A stretch of 34,681 nucleotides of DNA from Elysia marginata (Eukaryota > Mollusca > Gastropoda > Plakobranchidae): assembly GCA_019649035.1 (NCBI GenBank), contig BMAT01003789.1, positions 101,772 through 136,452 on the forward strand, given 5' to 3'. The first letter of the stretch is position 1. The number at the start of each line of letters is the position of its first letter. Under the pieces are notes generated by a model. The model worked only from the letters and a program-made list of their open reading frames with translations, had not been told where the DNA came from and ran no database searches. Positions 1-11,300 of the stretch are shown here, in pieces. The position numbers and the translations under genes are program-made.

Positions 1-562
1 CAAATGATGTACATGAATTTCTTAATCCTACTTATCGTCCATGATGTTTGTATAATCATGGGAAACAACTCGGTTTTATAATTATAATTATCTTGCGTAC
101 CCTAAAGGGAAATAACTAGTAATTTTTTACTACTTTTCATAAGTGCACGCATCTCCTAAACACACGCTTTTTGGGTCCCCCAAGTGTCGTGCGTTTAACC
201 AGATACTACTGTATAAAATTTGCGATTTTATGGCTTGTTTGGGCTGGCTGCGTGACATAACTATTATTTTGGGACAGCAAAATCATGTGCTAAAGTAATG
301 AGAATCAATTGTGAAAAAAAAAAAAAGATTTAACAACATATAAGTCGTTATGAACATGAATATCTCAGTTTTTATTATGACTTGTTCTCTTGTAGAAGGA
401 AAACCGTATGTAACATCTAATAATGTACTAATCCTAATGATAGAAGAGAATATGTCATTTAAAAAAAAACCTTTTCACAACATATTGTTTTGTGCTCACA
501 CAATGAAGGATAAAACATTGCACATAAATATAAGAAAAATATCCAAATTATAAACTTTTGGC
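1..562. other. 3' flank of the PARP gene, no gene seen
   Basis: AT-rich sequence with no recognisable coding or RNA gene. Short open frames here have no domain signature and simple composition. Confidence 0.6.
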
Positions 563-675
563 AAAATATTAAAACAAGCAAAAGACTGGAGAGAATAAGG
601 TGAATTGCATTTCTATAAAGATTAGAAATGCAATTCACCTTATTCTCTCCAGTCTTTTGCTTGTTTTAATATTTT
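563..675. repeat. Perfect 52-bp inverted repeat with a 9-base loop
   Basis: Bases 563-614 are the exact reverse complement of 624-675, with ATAAAGATT as the loop. Part of the left arm plus loop (594-624, 31 bp) is repeated directly at 676-706, right against the SINE. The arms contain no mismatch, so the duplication is either very recent or an assembly/template-switch product. Confidence 0.97.
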
Positions 676-704
676 AATAAGGTGAATTGCATTTCTATAA
701 AGAT

Positions 705-957
705 TAAGGGGCCTAGATAGCTCAGTTGGTAGTGGCTTCGCTCCGTGGCCAAGAGGTCGCGGGTTCGAAACACAGCCAAGCACAGTCCGGGCCCCTACTG
801 GTTGGGTCGGTGTCAGTATAATGTGACCGGCTGAGGCTAAGTCATGGTATCCCCGCTAGTCTCTGGGTGGCAGCCAGTAAATTGTCATTGGGACCCAAGC
901 CCTGAGAGCACCTTTGTAGTGGAATTGGGCTTGTAAAAATACCCTTCAATCAATCAA
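705..957 (+). mobile_element. tRNA-derived SINE with target-site duplication
   Basis: The head is tRNA-like: A box TAGCTCAGTTGGTAGTGG (about 718-735) and B box GGTTCGAAAC (about 762-771). A non-tRNA body follows, with a tail of CAAT repeats (946-958). The 11-bp direct repeat TCTATAAAGAT flanks it at 694-704 and 958-968, as expected for LINE-driven insertion. It is not a functional tRNA gene: the acceptor stem does not close and there is no proper anticodon arm. Confidence 0.86.
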
Positions 958-968
958 TCTATAAAGAT

Positions 969-1720
969 CAGTTCAGTAAAAACTCAAGTCTAAAAAAATA
1001 TGGTGCATCATCAATTTTTTTCCAAACCTTATGGTACCGCAAATTCAAATTTGAAAAAATAAGCTCTCACCCACAGATTTGTTTTGCTTTGAATAAAAAT
1101 TGGGCAGAATAAGGAATTTGGAGTTCCCAAATTCAATAAAAACGTCATAAAAGAAGAAATATTTAGAAGTTTTCATTTTTCCCACACTTTGTAGGTGTGA
1201 ATTGTGGTATTATCACCACTACTTGAACCAAAATTAGTACAGAAAAAAAATTATTTAGATCGCAAAAATGGCAATAGCAACAATATTATTTAGAATAATA
1301 GATATATTTTAATAAGAAGTAGTTCAATTGTGTGCATCTTCATTCAAGAAGAGCCCCAGGTGCTCACATCTTGATATCATCATACTTACATATACTATCT
1401 TTAAGCTAAATAAATATAATTTTTTTAAATATCGAAATCAATATAATTGTACGCATCTGATAACAGTTTGTTAAAAAAATACGTTTTGCAATTTTTCACA
1501 AACAACATATTTATGTAGAAGAAAAAGAATCCTTAAAAATACACAAATTTTAGCTTTCTTATACACATATAAAATATATTCAGGTAGGCCCAATTTCAAT
1601 ATTCTTTTTGATAAGACATTCATAAGGCTACAGCTGACAAGAATCATTTGCCTATGTGAAACTAGTATTTAATAAGTTTATACAATGCATAGAGACTGGC
1701 AATGGAGCATCCAGTATTAT
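969..1720. other. AT-rich 3' flank, nothing recognised
   Basis: No gene or repeat that I can support. On the minus strand an ATTAAA hexamer occurs at 1673-1668, a possible poly(A) signal variant for the PARP gene; I saw no canonical AATAAA on the minus strand between there and the stop codon. Confidence 0.4.
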
Positions 1721-1721
1721 T

Positions 1722-2010
1722 ATATTAGATTATTTTAACGGCTTTAAAAAAAAACTTGACACGAAAAAAAATTCAGCAGAGATCTAAATAAAAAAAATAT
1801 TGTTTTTACTTTCATATGTCAAATTTGAAATGTGAGTAATTGAGTGGAGTAAAGAGTAAGAAACAATTACAAAGGAAAAGCCAATATTAGATTATTTTCA
1901 GGGCTTAAAAAACTTGAAAGAAAAAGAAAATTCAAAGGAGATCTAAATTTTACTTTCATGTGTCAATTTTGAAATGTGAGTAATTGAGTGGAGTAAAGAG
2001 TAAGAAAACC
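1722..2010. repeat. Diverged tandem duplication, unit about 145 bp
   Basis: The 1722-1864 segment (TTAGATTATTTT...AGATCTAAAT...GAGTGGAGTAAAGAGTAAG) is repeated at about 1884-2010. GTGAGTAATTGAGTGGAGTA is identical in both copies. It lies in the 3' UTR or flank of the PARP gene. Confidence 0.9.
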
Positions 2011-2190
2011 TTAAGAATGACTTGCAAAACTTGAAGGGAGGAGAGTTTGAATGTTATTGATTTCTTTTTCAATTCAGGAATTATTTTTCCATAGAAAGTA
2101 AAACAGCACAATATATAGTTAACACCAACATTATAATATAAAAAAATTTATCTCATTGAATTTCAGTCACAGCCAAAAATCTCTAACAAG

Positions 2191-2312
2191 TTATGAAAAT
2201 TGTACAAGATATCGCAGAGTAACAGCCACTGGATCCCTCACGACATACTGCGTGTGGATACTTCCTCCTGCATTATACTCATGTCTCGTCTTGCCCAAGG
2301 GTAATCTCTCTC
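2191..2312 (-). CDS. PARP gene exon 26 (last): C-terminus with Gln in place of the catalytic Glu
   Basis: Encodes ERLPLGKTRHEYNAGGSIHT, then QYVVRDPVAVTLRYLVQFS and a TAA stop. ERLPLGKT matches the D-V-P-L-G-T-G strand. SIHTQYVVRD aligns with the L-L-Y-N-E-Y-I-V-Y-D motif, so Gln (codon CAG) sits where PARP1 has E988. TLRYLVQF is the expected last strand, and the protein ends at the normal family C-terminus, so this is not a truncation. The acceptor is TCTGACCAG. Confidence 0.96.
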
Positions 2313-5300
2313 CTGGTCAGATAAATTTTTGAAACAAAAATAAATAATTCGATTTGGCAAAAAAAAAAAAAAACCACAACATTAAGATGTGTAGATGACT
2401 CATTTGAGGTGGCATTTTTATTTGATGGCCAACTTCTACACATTTTGGTGACAAAAACAGTTTGTTAGGGTTTTCTTGAATAGTATCATAGCATACAAAA
2501 GTTATGATAGAAGAAATTATCCAATGATGAAAAAACTTTAAAAAAAACGAATGTAAATTAAAATGCAAAATAACTGAGGGTTCTTTCTTGCTGTCAGTTC
2601 ATACAGTAAGAATATTTTGAGTTTTGACAAGAAGCATGAAAAATATATCTTGCATTCTATCAAAATGAGTCTTTAGTTGCAGGGCCTTGTTTCAAGCTAT
2701 AGGGTTTCAAAGCTTAGTGGGTGTTCAGGAGTCAATTCTTTATTAGATATTGACGCTTAGTGGGTGTTCAGGAGTCAATTCTTTATTAGATATTGACGCT
2801 AAAACCATTTCTAAACAGGTTTCACCCCTGATTCATGTTGAAATTTCAATTGGTAAAGTTGCTAAGGACTTTACACCTTTATAGTTGCCTAACTTTAAAT
2901 GCAATTTTTTCGCCATTCTGAAATCTCCCAAGTCCTGAATCTGCAATTTCAAATGGCTATTACCTCAGAAAAAAGCATGACACAGATGTTCTGTTTGTTA
3001 AATTTTAATATAGAGATAATAAAACTTTTCTTTAATACCAATATTTCACTACTTTCCAATTTCAATTTAAGGCTCATTTGACTGATTGCAAGACATTGCA
3101 GGCACATCAAACCTCTGATGTGGTTTCTTTTCCTATAGTAAAATAAGAGGTTTGATGTGCCTGCCATCGTTATTATTTCTCCTATTTCAACATTTAAATA
3201 GTATAAATCTGCTGGGAAAAATATATTTTTCATGCATTTAAATATTTTTATACAAAATTTTTGGGCTTCATAACTCCAGTAGATACCAATTGGAAGCCTG
3301 GCGCCTTTGGAGAGGGAAATTTAATGCAGTGGGCTTGTGCCCCACCTTATAAAAACTATTGCTACAAAAACCCTTACGTATAAAAACCTGAACATTTGAG
3401 TCCTAGATTCTAAGATATTATGCCTTCAATGAAAACCCACAGCCAAACCCACAAAGAAGCCTTTGATTTAAGTCACTCACTGGCCTTTCGGGGGAAACTA
3501 GCGAGAATCGAAGCACGCAATACCTGTACAAAGTATGAAACAGGTCAGCCAGTTGAGTTTATAAAGAGATGCATTGATGCAAACTTATCATACTAAGAAT
3601 TGTTATGTTCAGTTACGACAGAGAAGGGTAGGAAAGAACGCAGCCCCTAACACTGACCTATGGAATGCCCATGAGTGACAGATAAAATGAACTCTATAAG
3701 CAAAGGACAACACCATAGAGAAAACCCCTGAGAGCATTGATTCATAAGTAAAAAAATATGAATTAAAACATAAATCAAAAGCAAAAACTTGCCTGTTGGT
3801 AGAGTAAACCAATCAGTTGGAGTATAATGGTTGCCGCCTCGGACCATAAGAGTATCAGATGCCTTTCGATTTGTTGTGGAAAGCAAATCTGTTTCAAGTG
3901 TTGGATGGTCTTTATTATCCTCCAGCTCTTTGACATAATCAATGACCTCTCCCATAGCCACCTATTAAAGTAAAAGCTGTAGTTACTGTAATGACTATTG
4001 TTATTTTTAAATTCAGTCCATATAATCCCCCCCCCCCCCCCCCAAAAAAAAAAAACAACAACAACAAAAAAACGCAAAATGTAAATAGCCACTTTCATGA
4101 AACAACTAGCTATATGCCAGTAAATCAAAACATTTGCCAGCTTTTTTGCAGAGCATGGGGCAAATAAATTAAAATCAATGTATCATTGTGTATGGTTTAT
4201 ATAAGACATTAAACCTGTTTATCATAAGACTTCTTTTCAATCCATCAAAAATGAAAAATAAAAAAAGGGAAAAATGTTCTCATAAGGAAAAAAAGGTTTG
4301 ATTTGGCGGTGGCTATTTGACATAAACAACCAGCTATCATTTTCAACATCAACAGGTATAAAAAATTCATTTGCTCTCAATTAAAAACTAGGTATATCAT
4401 AGAATACATGTACATGTATGGTTTCAAAGTCAATTTTCTTTTAATTGTTTGCCTGTTATATATGAAAAGGCAGCCACTTTGTAGGCCTAAATAGATTTGA
4501 AAATAATACAGAAATAATTTTATGTCTCATGACCAGTCAGAATGAGTCAAATGTCACAATATCTACATAATAAGCTGGTCCTACTTTAAAAACTGCACTT
4601 TCCAGGCTTCTAAACCTTGAAAAGTAATAAAAAATTTTTGAGAAGAATTTAGGTTTTTTAAAATTTTATTTAAATGTAGAAAAAACGAGGAAATAAGTCT
4701 ACTTTTGAGAGGCGTTTTCTCAATTTGAAGTTTCTGCCATCTGCCTAATTCTCACTGGTTTTGAGATGATTTATAAAATTGTTTGTCCCACCTCACACAG
4801 GAGAACAAATTTTGCCTTGTTGGAGTTGGCATACTTGGTGCTCATGCTGAAAGAATCAGAAAAGTAGATTCCCTGGATGCAAAAAGAAAAAAGAAAAGAA
4901 AGAAAAAACTCGTAGAAAGAATATAAAATATTAACACAACTGTACACTCTTCACAGCCGTTTCCAAAATTTGTTAACTCAATGTCTCCAAGTCCCATGTG
5001 GTGCTTGGAGAAAGGAGTAGTTTTGTGCATGACCTCACCTGGTACATGAATTGACTGCCGAGGAAATTGTTGAATTTACCGTTGTGGTAAAGTACCATGA
5101 ACCACTTGATCCACTTACGGCAGAAAACTACTCTTGCATCCACACACCACACGTAGACTTGGAGATTATGGTCAGTTTTCCTATCAATCTCACTTTAAGT
5201 TTATATATTAAAAAAAAAATCCCAACAAAACATGTACAAAAATTACGGAGACAATGAGTTAACACTTTTCCGTGATAAAATGGAAAAGAGAAAAGCTTTT

Positions 5301-8300
5301 GCACTGTTCCTTTTTACCTCTTTTTTTCTATTGTCTTTAGAGTTTTATGTAAAGTTTATTTCATTAAAAAGTTTGGAATTTGAAAGAAAACATCCTTTTA
5401 ATGCACACATTTCATTAGTCTTTATTTATAAATATTTTTAAAAGCAATAGCATATGAAATGAAACTTAATTATTTTTTTCTCTGAATGTGCAAGATATTT
5501 TTTAAGGCCAATAATGTAAGGAAAACATTAATGTTTTAAAGCAATACAATGTAAGAAAGAAATTCAAAGATGGGAAATCAAGCTTATGACAAAATATCCT
5601 CTAATGAATCAACCTTTATGGTGTCATGTTGGTGTTAAAAATAACCGAAAACTCAACCACTACTGGCTAGGAGACAACATCAATAAATCAGCTATTTGGC
5701 CGCAATTTATTTTTTATTTTATGGTTTTTAAAATGTTAAAAATTTAAGAACTCTAGATTTCCTTCATTGAGAGATGAGTCATTTCTAAGCAAATAAAATT
5801 GTAATATATAAAATGTTTGTATTTAAAGAGCTTTTACACAAAACTCACCTTAGCAATTTGAAACTTGCTTATCCTGGTTGACTATCTATAGGAACATAAC
5901 TTAACTTTGAATTATCCAAAACTTAAACTATCAGTATACAATACAAAAGAAAAATAAAAGTCGAAATCTGAATATAGTTCAAATTAAGCAGAAATTCAAA
6001 TTAACCAGGTTTACATTATTATGGCTGCATTGAATTTTGATATATCTCCTTGATAAAAATCACCTTTCCATATCGGCATCCAATGGTAGACGCACCAGGG
6101 GGTGAAACCACTAGCCCTCTGTGAAGGATGCTGAGAAGGTTACAAGTATTGGTACCATGCCACAGCAGTCTCCGTTCTCCCTGGATTCTTGATGCTGCCA
6201 TTCTCTCTTTCTCCCCTTTGCGCTCCAGGCGGAATATTGCTTGCACATTGAAATCTTAATATATTCAGAGAGTGGAAATGGGTTGAGGTGCAGTTAAAGT
6301 TTCAAATAGCGCCAAGAAACATGAAAAAAAAGTGGGAATTTTGTTAAAAGTTTTTTATTTCTAACCAAAAAAAGAGACTTAGTTGAAACTTTTTAGTAAG
6401 ACTATGACATAAGATAAGCAAGGCATTTACACAGATACTCAAATTCACTACTTAAGTTCATGTGTAAAAAGTATTGACAGTTTCAATTTTTTTTTGACAT
6501 AATTGCAAATGAAAGAAAATATATGTATGTATAAAAACAATGATATCTTTTTGTTACAAGTTTTTACCTTTCTCCTCATATGACTGGATGTATCTGAGAA
6601 TTGTCTGTGCCATGAGCTCATCCTGGCTCATCAGTTGCATTTTGCAGCCCATGGAGTGGTACACAAAGTCTACAGGGTTATACTCTGAAGTAAGAGATTG
6701 TACTTCAAATAATGTTCATGTGCAGTGATTGCAAAAACATCTTAGCCTATGTGAAAAGGTATAAAAATGCAATCACACACATTTTGATTGGCATCTCTCT
6801 GCTTCACTACCCATGCCTTGGGTCAACCAAAAGTGAGAAGCAAATTTATCAGCATTAAAAACTGAAAAGAGTATGATTAACTTACATTAATGAGAATCTG
6901 GAGCTTTCTCTGTCCCCATTAACTCCAGTATTTTTCAATTTGGCATCCAGGGAAAAGGAGTAGAACAGGGATAATGATGATGGTTGGAAATGAAGAAATG
7001 AAAATGTTAATGATACAATTACACTCTTGAAGAGGTAGCTATTGAACATATTAGATGTAAAGCAATGTAATAATAAAATCTGTTTTCTTTTCAGATAAAA
7101 ACCTGAATTATGAAACAAAGAATATGGTCCTCATTTTTTTGTTGGCATGCCAGCTTTGTCAGGTTAATTGCTTTCGCTTTTTGACAGGGGATCTGGTCAC
7201 CATAGCTAAAAGATAGCAACAAATAGCCAATCACTGGGTTCTGCTCCAGTTACAGACCAGTCCATATACCAGGGATGCCACTCAAACTTTCTGAAATTAA
7301 CTAAAATTCCTGTTGCTATGTTCTACAGTAAATATATACAAATTTTGTTGATTGGGGGTGATCAGAATCAATCTTGTTCAAATGTGTCTGCTCACTCAAT
7401 AACGTAGGCTTAAAAAAAACGAAAAACAAATAGAATATAAATTAAAAAATGGCATCTCTTTATATAATTTCAATCCAAATAATTCAAATATTTGCCTCAT
7501 TATTTTCTTTCATAATTTATGATAATAATTCAATTTTGGGATAATGTGAAGTTAGAATTTAACCCTACAGTGTTCAAAATATCCAAACTGGGCTGTCATT
7601 TTCTAAAAAAAAAAAAAAAAGTTCCATGCTGGACATATCTATCAAGACAAAATTTGACAAAGTACAGGATTGCAAGCACCTTATGCTCAAAAAGCAGTAA
7701 AATTTTACACTCTGCAAGTGCACCTAAAGATCTTTTGATGGACTAATTAAAAAAAGTTAGATGCAACTCTGTACTAGGGCTGACACAGCTACACAACTCA
7801 AAAGAAGAGTTTGATTTTCTATGATATAAATGTTAATTATGGATGTTTTCTTAGTTTAACATTTAAGTCATAATTTTTTTTTCAAATTTTCCTGCTTTTT
7901 AGCTGAAGAAAATTGGAGTTCCTACAAAAAATCAGAGAACTTGCATACCTGCACAGTGGTATTTTTTGTACACAGTAAAAATATGTTAATATTCTCTGAG
8001 CATGTATAGTGTTAGCCAAGTGAATTTCTTCAGAAGATTTAAGTTACACAAAACTTTCACAACAGATTTTTACTTTCTACCTTTGTAAAAAAATGTTTTA
8101 ATATAATGAATTGAATGTGATTTGTGATCTAAACATGCATCTTCCCACCTTTCAGAATCCATGTCATACATTTTTTAATGCCTAGCTGTGCTTTTTTACA
8201 TTTATTTTCAAACAGTTGAGTGATACCTAAGTATGCCTTTTACATGTACACTCTTATGTTTCATATTTTAGTTATATCTCACTGTCATTTTCATATGCTT

Positions 8301-11300
8301 TTTATACCATCCTTTTCTTTTTGGATGCAGCATGTCATCTATAATTTTTTTCAAAGTGGGAGGACTAAAGAATTCTGTGTTCTGTGTTCTTGAGTTTTTG
8401 CTTTTTGGGTAGCATGTTCTATATTTACCCAGTCCCTCACCTTGTTTGTGCCACATTGCTGCCAACACTAGTTTACAGGCAGCCTGGTAGTGAAGCAGAT
8501 TGGACAAGTTGTACATTTGGATTGTTAAGGTGGTCCTCTTGTCCAAAGGCTCAAGGTTTTCATAAGAGAAGTTGGATCGTGGTATGACATGGAAATAGTC
8601 ATTGCTCAGGTCTGCAATCTGAAGAAAAAGAAAAAGAAAGATAAACTGAACCAGTGTTTCTTTCCTAAAAAATCAGGACTGCTGCATTTTTTAAACAATA
8701 TGTAAAACATGGGGTTAGTGTGGCTGATAGAGCCTTAAGGGGGGCGGCACCTGGAATGACCATTTAGGGGTCGGATAACCGAATATTCAAAACTGCTTTT
8801 TTCAGATGCTTCAACCATTGCTCTGTATGAAAAGCACAAAAAATAAGTGATTTGAGCATTTTTGTGACCTAAAATCGTCATTTTGCGGCAGCAGGGTGAG
8901 TAAAAATAGCGATTTTTTCACCCCGAACATGTAGAATATACCTCAAACTTCTGGTTTTTTTGCTCAAATTCAACCATTTTATAACTGATTTCTTAGTGTC
9001 GGTTGCGCCCACTATTGCAGAAGGTCTAGTGTGAACACTGATCATGCCTCGCGCTCGGTGTAGGCCCGTTCATGAAAGCAAGGAGACGCTAGTGCAGTAT
9101 AATAATATCACGCGCAAGGTAACCTTGTAGGCCAGGCCTGCTTGTAAAGCTTTGCACTGCGCTAGCCTGTATGTTTACTAATGTTTGGTGTCTCCAAAGC
9201 ACGACAAGACTTTAGGACTAGCCAGTGATAAGTTTCATGCCAACTTCTAAGAGATTGGGATGTACAGTTCCCGCTTCGCACGCGCATGTATGAGCAACAG
9301 TAAGATATCAGGCTTTACAAAAGCACTCAGAAATTACAATAGCAGGTCCAAAGGTGGACAATTGTACCCAATGAGGCTGGAAAAAAGTATTGAAGATATA
9401 GGAAACTGGAAAGGACGGGCCATTATGCAGGTTACGGGTGTTTATTTGAGGAAAAATCACACATTTTTGCTGATTTTGTTTGCATAACTTTCAAATGCGA
9501 TTATCTCAAAACTTACTTTTTTTGCACCAAAAATCTATCTCCTCCTAAACCATTGTTCTAAAAGTTGGTATGATGTTGTAGTGTGGTATGACGCACAAAC
9601 TAGTAGAGCGCTTTTTCTAATTTTTTGTTTTGTTTTTGAGAAAAATTAGCTTTTATTAGCAAAAATGAGTGGCTGCCCTTTTTCTGTTATGTATTATAAT
9701 GAAAATTATGTATAAAAAAAGTTTTTTACATTATTGAAAAAAGCTCTCTATTAGTTTGTAGTGATCGTACAGGAGTACTTATTTCTCAAATTTTGTATCA
9801 TTTGGTTGAAAATTGTAGGAGAAGATAGATTTTGAAATTTAGCTATTTTGGGGTCCCAAAATCCAATATGGCGGCGTTACCATGGCAACCATGAAAAAAA
9901 ATTTTTTTTTCATATCGAAAACCGTTTTCAAAGGTGCTGAATACGATGGTAATAGTTAAAACAAGCTCCTGTTGATACTGTAGAAAATCACTCCCAGGTG
10001 CCGCCCCGCCCCCCCTTAAATACATATGTTAAACTAAGAAAAAACTCTTTTCCTGTTAGATCCTAAAACATGTTTTAGGTATGTGTGTATTTGCATAGTT
10101 TGAAATATCTTTTATACAGTTTTTTGTTACTTTGCTTACAGTTCCAATAACTCATTGGGAAAAAAAATCAACTACAGCTCCACTAACTCAAGTTTTCAAA
10201 ATAATGTATCTGACATAGAGTGAAATTGTGCTGGATGTTTAAATTTTTAAGGTAATGCATATTTTAATAAATGCCCAAAGTTTTTACACTGTGCAAACTG
10301 CTTTAAAGTCCAAATTTTATATTGTAAATTCTAAAAGAGTAATCAAATAGACTAAAGTATAGTTTTGCAGGGTGCTTTCCAAACTAACTCCCCACATCCA
10401 TGTTATAGAACAAGATCGCTATGGTATTTTCAGTGTGTCATAAATGATAAAATCATTAATTTTTTTCTTGAAGATTAATCGCCTATGATTTTCTACAAAT
10501 TAAAAATTATCTCAGTTTTGCAGATACACAGATTAAACACGTCTATGAAAAAACTATGAAAGTCTAGTATGAGTTCTTCACGAAAATTTTATACCATCTC
10601 CAAGTTTTTCTGGTATGCTGCCTTATCCTCATCAGTTGCCTCTGCCTTTTTTCTGTACTCTTCAACATCTTCAAGATGTTTTCTGAAAACCAAAAACACA
10701 ACAAAAACAAAAATTAACATTCTGCAACTAACAATGGTATGAAATAGTTTTCCTTCGAGTTGACATGATGAAATATAAAAAATAGAGGAAAGTAAAGTTT
10801 TATTAAATTGATCTCGTATTTGAAAAATCTTACTCGATTTGTTGCAAAAGTTTCTGTCCTTGCAAGAGCCTTTCTTTGTTAAGCTGGCCGAAGGGAAGAG
10901 ATTTTGTGTCAAGACCACCAGTGTTTTTCATTGATTCCTGCATTGACTTGGGATCCATCTGAGGAAGTCAATGTTTTAAAAAATGTCCTTGCAATCAATT
11001 CCTGCAGGAAAATGTCATAGCTGCAGTGCCTTCCAAATAAAGATTTTGACAAAAGTTTATTACTTAAAAAAAATAAATTTTATAAGAAGAATAACAAAAT
11101 AGATGAACAGGCATAAGTTCCCAAGCATTGTCATGTTTAAGTACTGATACTAAAATAAAGTCAAAATTAAATTTTACTTGCATCGTCATTGCTTCAAGAT
11201 AGTGTTTTAATCTTTACACATATACACAGATCAGGTCATTTTCAAACTAAGCAAAGATCAAAATGAAACTTACCAGAATTGTAACAACTCTGGCAATGTG

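Noticed and set aside
718..771. tRNA gene
   Set aside because: A and B boxes are present but the acceptor and anticodon stems do not form; this is the head of a SINE with target-site duplications.
4842..5030. Minus-strand 62-codon frame just upstream of exon 24 as part of the PARP protein
   Set aside because: Exon 24 begins at a clear acceptor (4873/4872) and joins exon 23 in frame as GK|GIYF; the upstream frame has a poly-F/L low-complexity tract from the polypyrimidine region.
9260..9487. 75-codon plus-strand frame as a transposase gene
   Set aside because: No DDE/DDD motif or zinc finger visible, and too short; kept only as part of the TTAA-flanked element.
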